From Gigantopelta aegis (Eukaryota > Mollusca > Gastropoda > Neomphalida > Peltospiridae), in the NCBI RefSeq assembly GCF_016097555.1, contig NC_054701.1:30205658-30269657 (forward strand): a stretch of DNA of 64,000 bases. The letters run 5' to 3'. Of the stretch, positions 31,200 through 63,539 are shown in pieces; within the stretch, counting starts at the first letter, position 1, and every line of letters begins with the position of its first letter. Made by a program: the position numbers and the translations under genes. The notes beneath the pieces are model-generated. The model was not told the DNA's origin and ran no database searches. It worked only from the letters and a program-made list of their open reading frames with translations.

Positions 31200-34100
31200 A
31201 CGTATAATCCTGCAATGCACTCTAATATATATAATATGATGTCACTAAAACCTCACACGAGTAACGTATAATCCTGCAATGCACGCTAATATATATAAAC
31301 ATGCTGTCACTAAAATATAAACTTACACGAGTAACGTATAATCCTGCAATCCACTCTAATATATATAATATGATGTCACTAAAATAAAAACTCACACGAG
31401 CAACGTATAATCTTGCAATCCACTCTAATATATATAAACATGCTGTCACTAAAATATAAACTCACACGAGTAACGTATAATCCTGCAATCCACTCTAATA
31501 TATATAAACATGCTGTCACTAAAATATAAACTTACACGAGTAACGTATAATCCTGCAATCCACTCTAATATATATAAACATGCTGTCACTAAAATATAAA
31601 CTTACACGAGTAACGTATAATCCTGCAATCCACTCTAATATATATAAACATGCTCTCACTAAAATATAAACTTACATGAGTAACGTATAATCTTGCAATC
31701 CACTCTAATATATATAAACATGCTCTCACTAAAATATAAACTTACATGAGTAACGTATAATCCTGCAATCCACTCTAATATATATAAACATGCTCTCACT
31801 AAAATATAAACTCACACGAGTACGTATAATTTGCAATCCACTCTAATATATATAAACATGCTCTCACTAAAATATAAACTCACACGAGTAACCTATAATC
31901 TTGCAATCCACTCTAATATATATAAACATGCTCTCACTAAAATATAAACTCACACGAGTAACGTATAATCTTGCAATCCACTCTAATATATATAAACATG
32001 CTGTCACTAAAATATAAACTCACACGAGTAACGTATAATCTTGCAATCCACTCTAATATATATAAACATGCTGTCACTAAAATATAAACTCACACGAGTA
32101 ACGTATAATCTTGCAATCCACTCTAATATATATAAACATGCTCTCACTAAAATATAAACTCACACGAGTAACGTATAATCTTGCAATCCACTCTAATATA
32201 TATAAACATGCTCTCACTAAAATATAAACTCACACGAGTAACGTATAATCTTGCAATCCACTCTAATATATATAAACATGCTCTCACTAAAATATAAACT
32301 CACACGAGTAACGTATAATCTTGCAATCCACTCTAATATATATAAACATGCTCTCACTAAAATATAAACTCACACGAGTAACGTATAATCTTGCAATCCA
32401 CTCTAATATATATAAACATGCTCTCACTAAAATATAAACTCACACGAGTAACGTATAATCTTGCAATCCACTCTAATATATATAAACATGCTCTCACTAA
32501 AATATAACTCACACGAGTAACGTATAATCTTGCAATCCACTCTAATATATATAAACATGCTCTCACTAAAATATAAACTCACACGAGTAACGTATAATCT
32601 TGCAATCCACTCTAATATATATAACATGCTCTCACTAAAATATAAACTCACACGAGTAACGTATAATCTTGCAATCCACTCTAATATATATAAACATGCT
32701 CTCACTAAAATATAAACTCACACGAGTAACGTATAATCTTGCAATCCACTCTAATATATATAAACATGCTCTCACTAAAATATAAACTCACACGAGTAAC
32801 GTATAATCTTGCAATCCACTCTAATATATATAAACATGCTCTCACTAAAATATAAACTCACACGAGTAACGTATAATCTTGCAATCCACTCTAATATATA
32901 TAAACATGCTCTCACTAAAATATAAACTCACACGAGTAACGTATAATCTTGCAATCCACTCTAATATATATAAACATGCTCTCACTAAAATATAAACTCA
33001 CACGAGTAACGTATAATCTTGCAATCCACTCTAATATATATAACATGCTCTCACTAAATATAAACTCACACGAGTAACGTATAATCCTGCAATCCACTCT
33101 AATATATATAAACATGCTCTCACTAAAATATAAACTTACATGAGTAACGTATAATCTTGCAATCCACTCTAATATATATAAACATGCTCTCACTAAAATA
33201 TAAACTCACACGAGTAACGTATAATCTTGCAATCCACTCTAACGTATAATCTTGCAATCCACTCTAATATATATAAACATGCTCTCACTAAAATATAAAC
33301 TCACACGAGTAACGTATAATCTTGCAATCCACTCTAATATATATAAACATGCTGTCACTAAAATATAAACTCACACGAGTAACGTATAATCTTGCAATCC
33401 ACTCTAATATATATAAACATGCTCTCACTAAAATATAAACTTACACGAGTAACGTATAATCTTGCAATCCACTCTATATATATAAAACATGCTCTCACTA
33501 AAATATAAACTTACATGAGTAACGTATAATCCTGCAATCCACTCTAATATATATAAACATGCTCTCACTAAAATATAAACTCACACGAGTAACGTATAAT
33601 CTTGCAATCCACTCTAATATATATAAACATGCTCTCACTAAAATATAAACTCACACGAGTAACGTATAATCTTGCAATCCACTCTAATATATATAAAACA
33701 TGCTCTCACTAAAATATAAACTCACACGAGTAACGTATAATCTTGCAATCCACTCTAATATATATAAACATGCTCTCACTAAAATATAAACTTACATGAG
33801 TAACGTATAATCTTGCAATCCACTCTAATATATATAAACATGCTCTCACTAAAATATAAACTTACATGAGTAACGTATAATCCTGCAATCCACTCTAATA
33901 TATATAAACATGCTCTCACTAAAATATAAACTTACACGAGTAACGTATAATCCTGCAATCCACTCTAATATATATAAACATGCTCTCACTAAAATATAAA
34001 CTCACACGAGTAACGTATAATCTTGCAATCCACTCTAATATATATAAACATGCTCTCACTAAAATATAAACTGACACGAGTAACGTATAATTTGCAATCC

Positions 34101-36180
34101 ACTCTAATATATATAAACATGCTCTCACTAAAATATAAACTGACACGAGTAACGTATAATCTTGCAATCCACTCTAATATATATAAACATGCTCTCACTA
34201 AAATATAAACTCACACGAGTAACGTATAATCCTGCAATCCACTCTAATATATATACACATGCTCTCACTAAAATATAAACTCACACGAGTAACGTATAAT
34301 CTTGCAATCCACTCTAATATATATAAACATGCTCTCACTAAAATATAAACTCACACGAGTAACGTATAATCTTGCAATCCACTCTAATATATATAAACAT
34401 GCTCTCACTAAAATATAAACTCACACGAGTAACGTATAATCTTGCAATCCACTCTAATATATATAAACATGCTCTCACTAAAATATAAACTCACACGAGT
34501 AACGTATAATCTTGCAATCCACTCTAATATATATAAACATGCTCTCACTAAAATGTAAACTCACACGAGTAACGTATAATCTGCAATCCACTCTAATATA
34601 TATAAACATGCTCTCACTAAAATGTAAACTCACACGAGTAACGTATAATCTTGCAATCCACTCTAATATATATAAACATGCTCTCACTAAAAGTGTAAAC
34701 TCACACGAGTAACGTATAATCTTGCAATCCACTCTAATATATATAAACATGCTCTCACTAAAATGTAAACTCACACGAGTAACGTATAATCTTGCAATCC
34801 ACTCTAATATATATAAACATGCTCTCACTAAAATGTAAACTCACACGAGTAACGTATAATCTTGCAATCCACTCTAATATATATAAACATGCTCTCACTA
34901 AAATGTAAACTCACACGAGTAACGTATAATCTTGCAATCCACTCTAATATATATAAACATGCTCTCACTAAAATGTAAACTCACACGAGTAACGTATAAT
35001 CTTGCAATCCACTCTAATATATATAAACATGCTCTCACTAAAATGTAAACTGACATGAGTAACGTATAATCCTGCAATCCACTCTAATATATATAAACAT
35101 GCTCTCACTAAAATATAAACTCACACGAGTAACGTATAATCTTGCAATCCACTCTAATATATATAAACATGCTCTCACTAAAATATAAACTCACACGAGT
35201 AACGTATAATCCTGCAATCCACTCTAATATATATAAACATGCTCTCACTAAAATATAAACTCACACGAGTAACGTATAATCTTGCAATCCACTCTAATAT
35301 ATATAAACATGCTCTCACTAAAATATAAACTCACACGAGTAACGTATAATCTTGCAATCCACTCTAATATATATAAACATGCTCTCACTAAAATATAAAC
35401 TCACACGAGTAACGTATAATCTTGCAATCCACTCTAATATATATAAACATGCTCTCACTAAAATATAAACTTACATGAGTAACGTATAATCCTGCAATCC
35501 ACTCTAATATATATAAACATGCTCTCACTAAAATATAAACTCACACGAGTAACGTATAATCTTGCAATCCACTCTAATATATATAAACATGCTCTCACTA
35601 AAATATAAACTCACACGAGTAACGTATAATCTTGCAATCCACTCTAATATATATAAACATGCTCTCACTAAAATATAAACTCACACGAGTAACGTATAAT
35701 CTTGCAATACACTCTAATATATATAAACATGCTCTCACTAAAATATAAACTTACACGAGTAACGTATAATCTTGCAATCCACTCTAATATATATAAACAT
35801 GCTGTCACTAAAATATAAACTTACACGAGTAACGTATAATCCTGCAATCCACTCTAATATATATAATATGATGTCACTAAAAACTCACACGAGTAACGTA
35901 TAATCTTGCAATCCACTCTAATATATATAAACATGCTCTCACTAAAATATAAACTTACATGAGTAACGTATAATCTTGCAATCCACTCTAATATATATAA
36001 ACATGCTCTCACTAAAATATAAACTTACATGAGTAACGTATAATCCTGCAATCCACTCTAATATATATAAACATGCTCTCACTAAAATATAAACTCACAC
36101 GAGTAACGTATAATCTTGCAATCCACTCTAATATATATAAACATGCTCTCACTAAAATCTCACACCAGTAATGTATAATT
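31200..36180. repeat. 70-bp satellite, about 70 units
   Basis: The consensus is CTCTAATATATATAAACATG, CTCTCACTAAAATATAAACT, CACACGAGTAACGTATAATC and TTGCAATCCA. Edge units carry CTGTCAC, CCTGCAAT and TGATGTCAC variants shared with the left copy's short array. The interior is nearly uniform, with a block of AAATGTAAAC variants around 34530-35060 and scattered TTACATGAG/CCTGCAAT units. Minus-strand frames encoding an ILEWIARLYVTRVS-type repeat are fortuitous. Confidence 0.97.
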
Positions 36181-36429
36181 CTCAATTTGCTATAAACTTG
36201 CTGTCTCTTAAAAACTCACACAAGTAACGTATAATCCTGCAATTTGCTATAAACTTGCTGTCTCTTAAAAACTCACACAAGTAACGTATAATCCTGCAAT
36301 GACGGTGAGGGACAACTCAAACCCAGCGTGCTGTGTCATCACTCCTCCAAATACTGCACCCGAGAAAAACCTGCAACGACAACACCTTTTATTTATTTTA
36401 TTTAGCTTCATTTCGTACTTATATCCAGT

Positions 36430-36515
36430 TAAAGGAACTATCACGTATTTGCTGCATTGTAAGATGTTTGTGACTAATAAAAAATCTCATCGACTAAAAT
36501 TACTTGTACCACGCT
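36430..36515 (+). mobile_element. Partial TTAA-type MITE end (duplicate copy)
   Basis: The same fragment as at 2388-2470, carried along in the duplication. Confidence 0.6.
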
Positions 36516-36804
36516 TTGGTGTCGGTCCCTTTGATTTTACCCGTGGTGTTTTCCATAGCTAGACCTCGGGCGGGTCTAACCTACATTTTAGCGATTGCTG
36601 AATGGCTGAAGAAAGTTACGCCTACAGGTCACATAGCAGGAAATAAATTAGAACATTGATTTAAAAAGTAACACTTTCATTAACATTAGTAATAAAGTTA
36701 CAATACAAATCTGTAAAAATAAAGTAATTATTTTCTTTAAACAAAAACCAAAACAATCTAAAATTAAATATTATTAAATAGTTTAGCTTCATTTTCCATT
36801 ACAT

Positions 36805-37155
36805 TACAGATCAGCTGCAACATTTAAAAAGGGCAGCTCCAGTACTGAGGGAGTTAGCAGCGGTAAAAAGGATGCTTATAGCATGGGCTGCCGGACTGGC
36901 CCGCAGTGTTCCGTTGACACACCCTTTCCCCTGTTATTGAATATTCTGTTCAGAAGACTTGAAATGTCTTATTTTAACACATGAAATTCAAAGTTTTCTC
37001 GAAGAAGCATGTCCCCACAAAACAAATCCAGGTTCGGGCCCACAAATACATGTATTTTCATCCAGATTTTCGCTCACATTGTATAGAAAATGCTATGTTT
37101 ATTTCACCCCCCTGAACCATGAATATGCTCTGACTGAAATAAAGAATTTTAATTG
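36805..37155 (+). other. Exon-like open stretch, right copy, family not recognised
   Basis: After an acceptor-like TTACATTACAG the frame reads QLQHLKRAAPVLRELAAVKR then MLIAWAAGLARSVPLTHPF and stops. A second frame continues LILTHEIQSFLEEACPHK to a stop near 37156. Compared with the left copy, an indel lies at a different place, so neither copy has one clean frame. Origin unknown. Confidence 0.3.
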
Positions 37156-37159
37156 AAAT

Positions 37160-38015
37160 GCATACAATGCACCTGTATATAATGCGTCTGCCATTAGGAA
37201 GTGCTAAACCAAATAACTTCCGGCTGGGTCAAAGTTCGAGGTGCACCGTACTTTTGATAGACAAGTGAACACCACAAGTCCTGTGATTGGTGATAAATGT
37301 GAGTGTGTTGGTTGTAAAAAAAATTAGTTTCATCTGGGAAAAAATCGATGCGGACCATACACTAATTGACAAATATCCCAATATAAGAGTAATTATCTTT
37401 GGTGACTATTATGCTTTATCATCATGCTTTATATTTCATTAAAGGGGAAACGAAATTTTACATTGTAATTTGTATTGACAATAGTGAAAACTTTTAATAT
37501 AAAATATAAGAATAATAACCAATATAATAAAGTATATGTATAATGCTCCATTTACATATGACCACTTCTCTGCCTTGTTAATAGCTGCTTCACGATATTA
37601 ATGGACAATAGCTTAATTAGTTAACTTAAAACATAATAATGTTGGTATAAGAGACTCGAGTATGGCACTGGGCGATGATAGCGACTGGGGGAAGGCGGTG
37701 GCTATATACTATTTCTATTTTCAGATGGGAGGAGGGATGCACAGATAACGGACAGCACTATCCCTCCTCCTCCTCCCCCTTCCCGCGCCTCTGACGTTTA
37801 TCTCGTGGATGAAAATTTCAGTGTAAATGACAATAACATGATGAATCTTTGTAGTCAAAGGACATGATCTATCCATAATTTCTTCTTTTTTTTCAGATGC
37901 CACCCAGACCGGTTATGTTGAACTTACCCAGCACTTTCAAACGTGATGTAGCAGGCTGATACCAACCCGTGAGTGTCGAGACTGTCTGGAGAAGAAGAAA
38001 CATTACTAACGAAAT
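37160..38015. other. Spacer with no clear gene
   Basis: A strong acceptor-like tract ending TTTTTTTTCAG at about 37897 is followed by a short frame (ATQTGYVELTQHFQT, then stop). This could be a last exon of an unknown plus-strand gene, but there is no further support. The rest is AT-rich. Confidence 0.25.
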
Positions 38016-38017
38016 GA

Positions 38018-38648
<631 letters not shown>

Positions 38649-38701
38649 AAACAGTTTCAGATTTTAATTTTTCTCACGTTGACGTGTGGTATTGTATTGT
38701 A

Positions 38702-38765
38702 CTGTATTAAATAAAATGTGTTGAGTGCGTCGTTAAATAAAACATTTCCTTCCTTCCTTCTTCTT
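38702..38765 (+). mobile_element. SINE 3' tail fragment
   Basis: AAATAAAATGTGTTGAGTGC then GTCGTTAAATAAAACATTTC and a (CTTC)n end are the tail shared by SINE-A and SINE-B. Confidence 0.85.
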
Positions 38766-39160
38766 AAATATATGTTCATTTCTTTAAATTTGTTAGTGTT
38801 AACAGGAAAATATGAGATGCTTTCATAATCTTCTTCAACACATAACTTAATGTATATTGCCGTTAATTATATGTACATTTACTGCATGAAATTTGATGAG
38901 AGAACAAAATTTAATGTTTTAACTTGCATGTGGATCGTTTTCTACCTAGATACACGTCACACATAATGCATGAGGCGCCTTACGCTGGAACTCACATAGC
39001 GAAATCTTTAAAAACTATCTAATGTGATGTCAATTTATTATCTCGAATACGAATAATTATTCACGAATATGACTAATTACAGTCGATCTATTATAACTGC
39101 AACAACAACAAAACAAACAATAATCAAGCATTTTAACAATGTTTTCGCAGTAAATGTTGT

Positions 39161-39425
39161 CTTGTTTAACGAAACCGCTAGAGCACATTGATCTACTGAT
39201 CATCGGTTATTGGATGCCAAACATTTGGTAATTGTTACACCTGGCCTTCAGCGAATACCCATGACATTTAGTCGTTAGCAGCAGGGGATCTTTTATATAT
39301 ATAATATGCACTTTCCCAAAGGACAACACATATCACAGCATTTGATATACCAGTCTTTGATATACCAGTCGAGTACTATTCTGCCAAATGCCCATTCGAC
39401 TCTGTACTGTGCAGAGATACGATCT
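39161..39425 (-). mobile_element. SINE-C, minus strand
   Basis: The tail TTGTTTAACGAAACCGCTAG with AGCACATTGAT and the body GATCTTTTATATATATAATATGC are present. The CAGTCTTTGATATACCAGTC duplication near the head end is a small internal repeat. Confidence 0.8.
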
Positions 39426-39559
39426 TGATCGCGGATAACACATGTATTTGTCATGTAATTTAATTTCTATGTTGAGGGGCCCCTGAACCTGAAGTGCCCC
39501 GGACCCCCAAGGTCTAAATCCGGCCCTGCATGTGAGGCCAGTAATATAAAACTACTTAC

Positions 39560-58970
<19,411 letters not shown>

Positions 58971-59072
58971 CTAAACATATAAACATACAGTTATCAAAAG
59001 GAACAACTATTTACAAAACACTTTTCTTTCTACGTCAAGCTAAACTACATACATGTATTTAACAAGAACACT

Positions 59073-59461
59073 TTAAAGGGACATTCCTGAGTTTGCTGCA
59101 ATTTTTAAGATGTTATCGACTAACAGAGCCCTTTTGACGATTGTAATTACATATCAAATATATTTTTCTGCTTAAAATATTAGTGGCTGTATATTAAACG
59201 TGTTTCTGATCGTTCTAATATTTGCAGTAGGTTAAATTTCATTTTATTTCCTAACAAAGATTTTTTCGTACGTACGAAATTATTTCAAGACAAGATCCAG
59301 TTTGGGCTTCTTACAAATATTAAGACGACCAGAAACACGTTGATATACAGACACTGATATTCTACACAAGAAAATATATTTAATATGTAAGTTTATTCGT
59401 AGACATATTTTATTAGTCGGAAACATCTTACAATGCAGCAAACTCGGAAATGTCCCTTTAA
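59073..59461. mobile_element. TTAA-type MITE, best-preserved copy
   Basis: TTAAAGGGACATTCCTGAGT then TTGCTGCA at the left, and TGCAGCAAACTCGGAAATGT then CCCTTTAA at the right. TTAA lies at both ends, and the TTTTTCGTACGTACGAAAT centre makes the whole 389 bp one imperfect hairpin. Confidence 0.9.
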
Positions 59462-59485
59462 CATTTTGTTGGAATAAGGTATACA

Positions 59486-59640
59486 GTTTTTGTTTAACGA
59501 CATCACTAGAGCACATTGTTTTATTAATCATCGGCTATTGGATTTCAAACATTCGGTAATTTCTTTTTATATACTAAGTCTAGCCCGCTACATTTTTCCA
59601 TTATAAGGGATCTTTTATTTGCACTTTGTGACTGAAACAA
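59486..59640 (-). mobile_element. SINE-C 3' part, split by a SINE-B insertion region
   Basis: TTTTGTTTAACGACATCACT, ATCGGCTATTGGATTTCAAA and AAGGGATCTTTTATTTGCAC. The 5' part of a SINE-C follows at 60020, beyond the inserted SINE-B. Confidence 0.8.
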
Positions 59641-59650
59641 TTTGGCAAGA

Positions 59651-59979
59651 AAGATAGAAATGTTTTATTTAACAACGCACACATTTTATTTACGGTTATA
59701 TGGCGTCAGACATATGGTTAAGGACCACACAGATATATAGACAGGAAACCGGCTGTCGCCACTTCATGGGCTACTCTTTACGATTAGCAGCAAGGGTTCT
59801 TTTATATGCACCATTTCACAGACAGAGTAGTACATACCACGGCCTTTGATATACCAGTCGTGGTGCACTGGCTGGAACGAGAAATAACTCAACGGGCCCA
59901 CCGACGATGATCGATCCCAGACCGACCGCGCATCGAGCGAGCGCTTTACCACTGGGCTACAATGTACGTCCCGCCCCTT
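59651..59979 (-). mobile_element. SINE-B, full length, with target-site duplication
   Basis: From the tail (AAGATAGAAATGTTTTATTT) to the head (GTACGTCCCGCCCC). It is flanked by TTTGGCAAGA at 59641-59650 and 59980-59989. Confidence 0.95.
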
Positions 59980-60019
59980 TTTGGCAAGAGGCACGATAAT
60001 AAAATAACTCAACTACTAC

Positions 60020-60215
60020 ATATGCACTTTTCCCACAAACAAAACAGCACATACCACAGAATTTGATATAGCAGTCATGGGGGCTCTGGTTGGGATGGGA
60101 AAACAAATATAATGACATAATGGATCCACTGAGATAATCGGATCCAACGACGCAAGCATCTCGGGCGAGCGCTCTATTGACTGAGCTAGAACCCGACCCT
60201 GGAACAAGGTATAGA
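60020..60215 (-). mobile_element. SINE-C 5' part
   Basis: CATATGCACTTTTCCCACAA, TCTGGTTGGGATGGGAAAAC and the tRNA-like head GCGCTCTATTGACTGAGCTA then GAACCCGACCC. Confidence 0.85.
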
Positions 60216-60362
60216 CAGCGAGGGCGCATGACGTCATATCAGACTAGATATTGATACGCAGTTTTATTCTTAAATAAGTTACTATCACGTCGCTCATTTT
60301 ACTAGCTGTACTTTTACATATTTCTGTCAGACTGGATATTGATTTTTTTTCCCCGCCATCCG

Positions 60363-60552
60363 TGCATATGCAAGGTACAATTAGTTCATGAGACAAAACC
60401 ATTCGCGTCCCATATGCAAGGTACAATTAGTTCATGAGAGAAAGCCATTCGCGTCCCATATGCAAGGTACAATTTGTTCATGAGAGAAAGCCATTCGCGT
60501 CCCATATGCAAGGTACAATTTGTTCATGAGAGAAAGCCATTCGCGTCCCATG
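60363..60552. repeat. 46-bp tandem repeat, four copies
   Basis: The unit is CATATGCAAGGTACAATTTG, TTCATGAGAGAAAGCCATTC and GCGTCC, nearly identical between copies. Confidence 0.95.
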
Positions 60553-60852
60553 TGCAAACTTTTAAAGTGTATTTGTCAAATATCCTGTTTGGCTTGTACA
60601 CACAGAAATGTTTGGAAAATAACTTAAACGTTTTATTTTTATAAATAAACGACAACAACGTAATAGATGATCACGGCCTATCTCCACAATGAAGTCAATA
60701 TCGTTGTCCATGGGGCTTTGAATTTATTTTATCCTACACACATACAAAACAGGTTTCAAACTAATATACTTTAGTAGGATGAACTAATCAAAAAATATAA
60801 TTTCAAATCCATGGACAGACAACGTTCTTGTGTGAGTATTGTTATATATATG

Positions 60853-62324
60853 TACTCTGTCAAAAAAGAAACGCATAAGTGATAGGGAAAGAAGAAAAGT
60901 GTTTGATTTTACAAAATATAGGTTTTTCTGTACAATGTTGCTGAATGACCATGTTTGTTAATGTTCATGGAATGGGACAGCATGTCCAAATGCACCCTAA
61001 AATAAATTTAACGCACGTTGTGGCATGTTGTGACACGTTGTGCGACAATTGCAGGAAATCGGTGTGAAATGGTCAGATTTTGGCGACTGCACGTGAAACT
61101 CAGGGAAAAGAGTGGGGTAGTGATGGATATTTAAAGCTGCAATGCTCGCAATGATGCCTCATTTCCATTTCGACGAGTTACAAGATGCAAAGACTAAACC
61201 TGCCGAATCGAAACATTGCAATAGGCCGCCTCCAATTAGGTGAATCGCAGTCAGCAGTCGCACGCCACATGAACGTCCATCAGAGCACCATTTCACGTCT
61301 CTGGGACAGGTACCAGCAGATTCAATCAGCTGAAGACCAGCCCAGAAGTGGAAGACCTCGCATAACAACTGCAGCACAATATCGCTGCATCCGGATTCTG
61401 CACTTGCGTCACCGAACTGCCACAGCAACGAACACTGCTGGACGCATACCTGGTTTGAGAAGGGTGTCTGCACAAACCATTCGGAACCGACTTTGAGAAG
61501 CTGCTTTACGGGCTAGGAGACCGTATGTTGGCCCCGTCCTGCGACGTCAACATCGACATTTACGTGTTCGCTGGTGCAGGAATGTACACGGGAAACTGAC
61601 GACGAGTATGGTTCAGCGACGAGTCACGTTTCCTTCTACAGCGACGTGATGGACGACAACGTGTTTACAGACACCGCAATGAAAGTTTTGCAAACACTTA
61701 CGTCGCCCAAGTTGACAGATTCGGTGGAGGGAGTGTCATGATGTGGGGAGCCATCTCATACACCGGTAGAAGTGAACTTGTGTTCGTACAAGGCAACCTG
61801 ACAGCTGTACGCTACCTGGATGAAATTCTTCGCCAGGCGGCATACGGCACGTGTAACAATGGATTTCCTACAGAATGAGAACATTAATGTGCTGCCATGC
61901 CCATCAAGATCGCCAGATCTCAACTCCACTGAACATCTATGGAACAAACTGGACAGACGTGTACGCCAGCGTGACCCGGAGCCTCAGACGCTTCCTCAAC
62001 TGTCACATGCACTGCAGGAAGAATGGGCTAGGATTCCACGTGCCCGGATTCAGAGACTCATTCAGTCTATGCCAAGGAGATGTCGCGCAGTGATTGCTGC
62101 TGCTGCTGGTGGTGGCCACACAAGGTACTGAGTTCAGCCCCTTCGTGCGACGCTGTTTGGTGACGAAAAAGTCTCCACTGCCGTCAGTCCATAGCAAGAA
62201 CATTGTCACATACTCATGTCAAATTTGACTGTGATACGATCATAAATAACGAAATTATGCCACTTTGTATTACAGAGATAATTCCACGAATATTTCGCCT
62301 AAGCGTTTCGTTTTTGACAGAGTA
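60853..62324 (+). mobile_element. Tc1-type DNA transposon, defective
   Basis: Terminal inverted repeats TACTCTGTCAAAAAAGAAAC then GCATAAG (left) and the complement of CTTAGGCGAAAC-type sequence (right, CGTTTCGTTTTTGACAGAGTA) lie inside a TA dinucleotide context. The length is about 1.47 kb. Confidence 0.92.
61185..62131 (+). pseudogene. Tc1-type transposase with internal deletion
   Basis: The first frame reads NRNIAIGRLQLGESQSAVAR then HMNVHQSTISRLWDRYQQ (helix-turn-helix) and ends at a stop at 61494 that replaces a likely Arg codon. After a frame change near 61600 it reads VWFSDESRFLLQRRDGRQR (first Asp) and MMWGAISYTGRSELVF. Near 61830 an internal deletion removes the second catalytic Asp (expected FQQDNARPHTA, only RRHTARVTMDF remains). 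It then runs SPDLNSTEHLWNKLDRRVRQ (Glu, with the usual Pro-Ile replaced) to the end GGHTRY. It cannot encode an active enzyme. Confidence 0.92.
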
Positions 62325-62400
62325 TATATATATATACTCTGTCAAAAACGAAACCAATGTTTTGCACATAAATATAGAACGGTTTTGGGATGTTTGTTTT
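62325..62400 (+). mobile_element. Terminal repeat of a second Tc1 copy
   Basis: TATACTCTGTCAAAAACGAAAC repeats the left terminal repeat directly beside the right end of the previous element. The interior of a second copy is not seen. Confidence 0.7.
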
Positions 62401-62554
62401 GTTTTTAAACCACTTTTCCTTTCTACGTAAAATAAAAATAAAATTATTGATAACAAAATAATAATAATTTTTAAAAAACCCACCTTAAACTTTTATTGTT
62501 AAGACGAGGTATAGATTATTATTGTAGGTTTGATAAAATGCAATTTCACTTCTC

Positions 62555-62597
62555 GTTATTTCCGTGCTTATATCCAATTAAGCTTCAAGCACGCTGT
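62555..62597 (-). mobile_element. SINE-D tail fragment
   Basis: TTCCGTGCTTATATCCAATT then AAGCTTCAAGCACGCTGTCC. Confidence 0.75.
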
Positions 62598-62850
62598 CCC
62601 TCTTCTGTATTGGATTTCAAAACCTCATAAGAATCCACACGAGGAAATATACATCGTGGGGTCCAGCAAATGCATGTCTCGAAGACTGATCAGTATCCTG
62701 GTCACTATAAAGGATGGCCTTATTAGGTATTGTCAAAACGTCTTCGAGACATGTGATATTAATTATATGTGGCTTCTCGAGAATTCCAAACATTTATTTG
62801 AAACCTTTCACTCTCAATCCAGATCAAAGTTCACTATATATTAAAACATT
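62598..62850 (+). pseudogene. Penelope-like reverse transcriptase fragment
   Basis: The frame reads LLYWISKPHKNPHEEIYIVG, then SSKCMSRRLISILVTIKDGL and NYMWLLENSKHLF. LPTLYWLPKLHKNP..RFI..S..C and NQMWILKNSKE are the corresponding blocks of the reverse transcriptase of Penelope-like retroelements of molluscs and other invertebrates. Only this short segment survives, 5' and 3' truncated. Confidence 0.7.
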
Positions 62851-63129
62851 TATATTAAAATATTACGACGCATCACTGACCAAAATGATGATTGGTGCTA
62901 TTACATATTTTGAATTTTTTATAATTCTTTAATTTTATTTGTGTATTGGCATACAAACATATATACACGTACTTATATAAAGAGTTTACAAAACAATAAT
63001 AATTATATGTTACCAGCAGTATACAAGATACAACAACAAAGGCAAAACAGGCATGCATTATTATACTAGTACATAGTTAATATATTATATAATTAATATA
63101 TTAGAGAGTTACAAAAGAGAAAAACTCGG

Positions 63130-63452
63130 TAGTCTCACTGTCTCACAGACTTTGACCCCTGCGTGTGCTGTAACCTCACCGTGGTGCAGGGGTGTAACAT
63201 TCTCTTTGAGAATGGCCAATACAACACAAATTGAAATTTTGAGTAAAAGTCAGTATCTATCTGTGATATTTGTATTTTTGCACAGGTCTTTACACTGTTT
63301 TTATTTAAATCTTGAATTTTTATATTGATGTTGATCATCACCTTATTTGTTTGCATTACCATAGTTTGACACCCAATAGCCGATGTATTTTTCGTGCTGG
63401 GGTGTCGTTAAACATTCATTCATTCATTCATTCATTCATTCATTCACTGACT
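63130..63452 (+). mobile_element. LINE 3' end with (CATT)n tail
   Basis: AACATTCTCTTTGAGAATGG, GAGTAAAAGTCAGTATCTAT, CCATAGTTTGACACCCAATA and GGGGTGTCGTTAAACATTCA, then eight ATTC repeats. It is the same family as 6390-6845. Confidence 0.8.
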
Positions 63453-63539
63453 TTGATTAACACGAAAAGAAATCAGGTAAATAAAACTGAATAGCTATTT
63501 AAAACTAATGAAATCTAAAAATATACACTTACAGTGATT

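Larger units (their letters stand above)
29571..37078 (+). repeat. Right copy of the direct segmental duplication (long form)
   Basis: Collinear with 358-3040 but almost three times longer, because the internal 70-bp repeat has expanded to about 5 kb. Flanking parts (30650-31200 and 36180-36650) are roughly 95-97 percent identical to the left copy by eye. The two copies lie in the same orientation about 29 kb apart and bracket the C1q cluster. Confidence 0.85.

Noticed and set aside
31222-34828. Minus-strand repeat proteins of the ILEWIARLYVTRVS type
   Set aside because: Fortuitous translation of the 70-bp satellite, broken wherever a unit has an indel.
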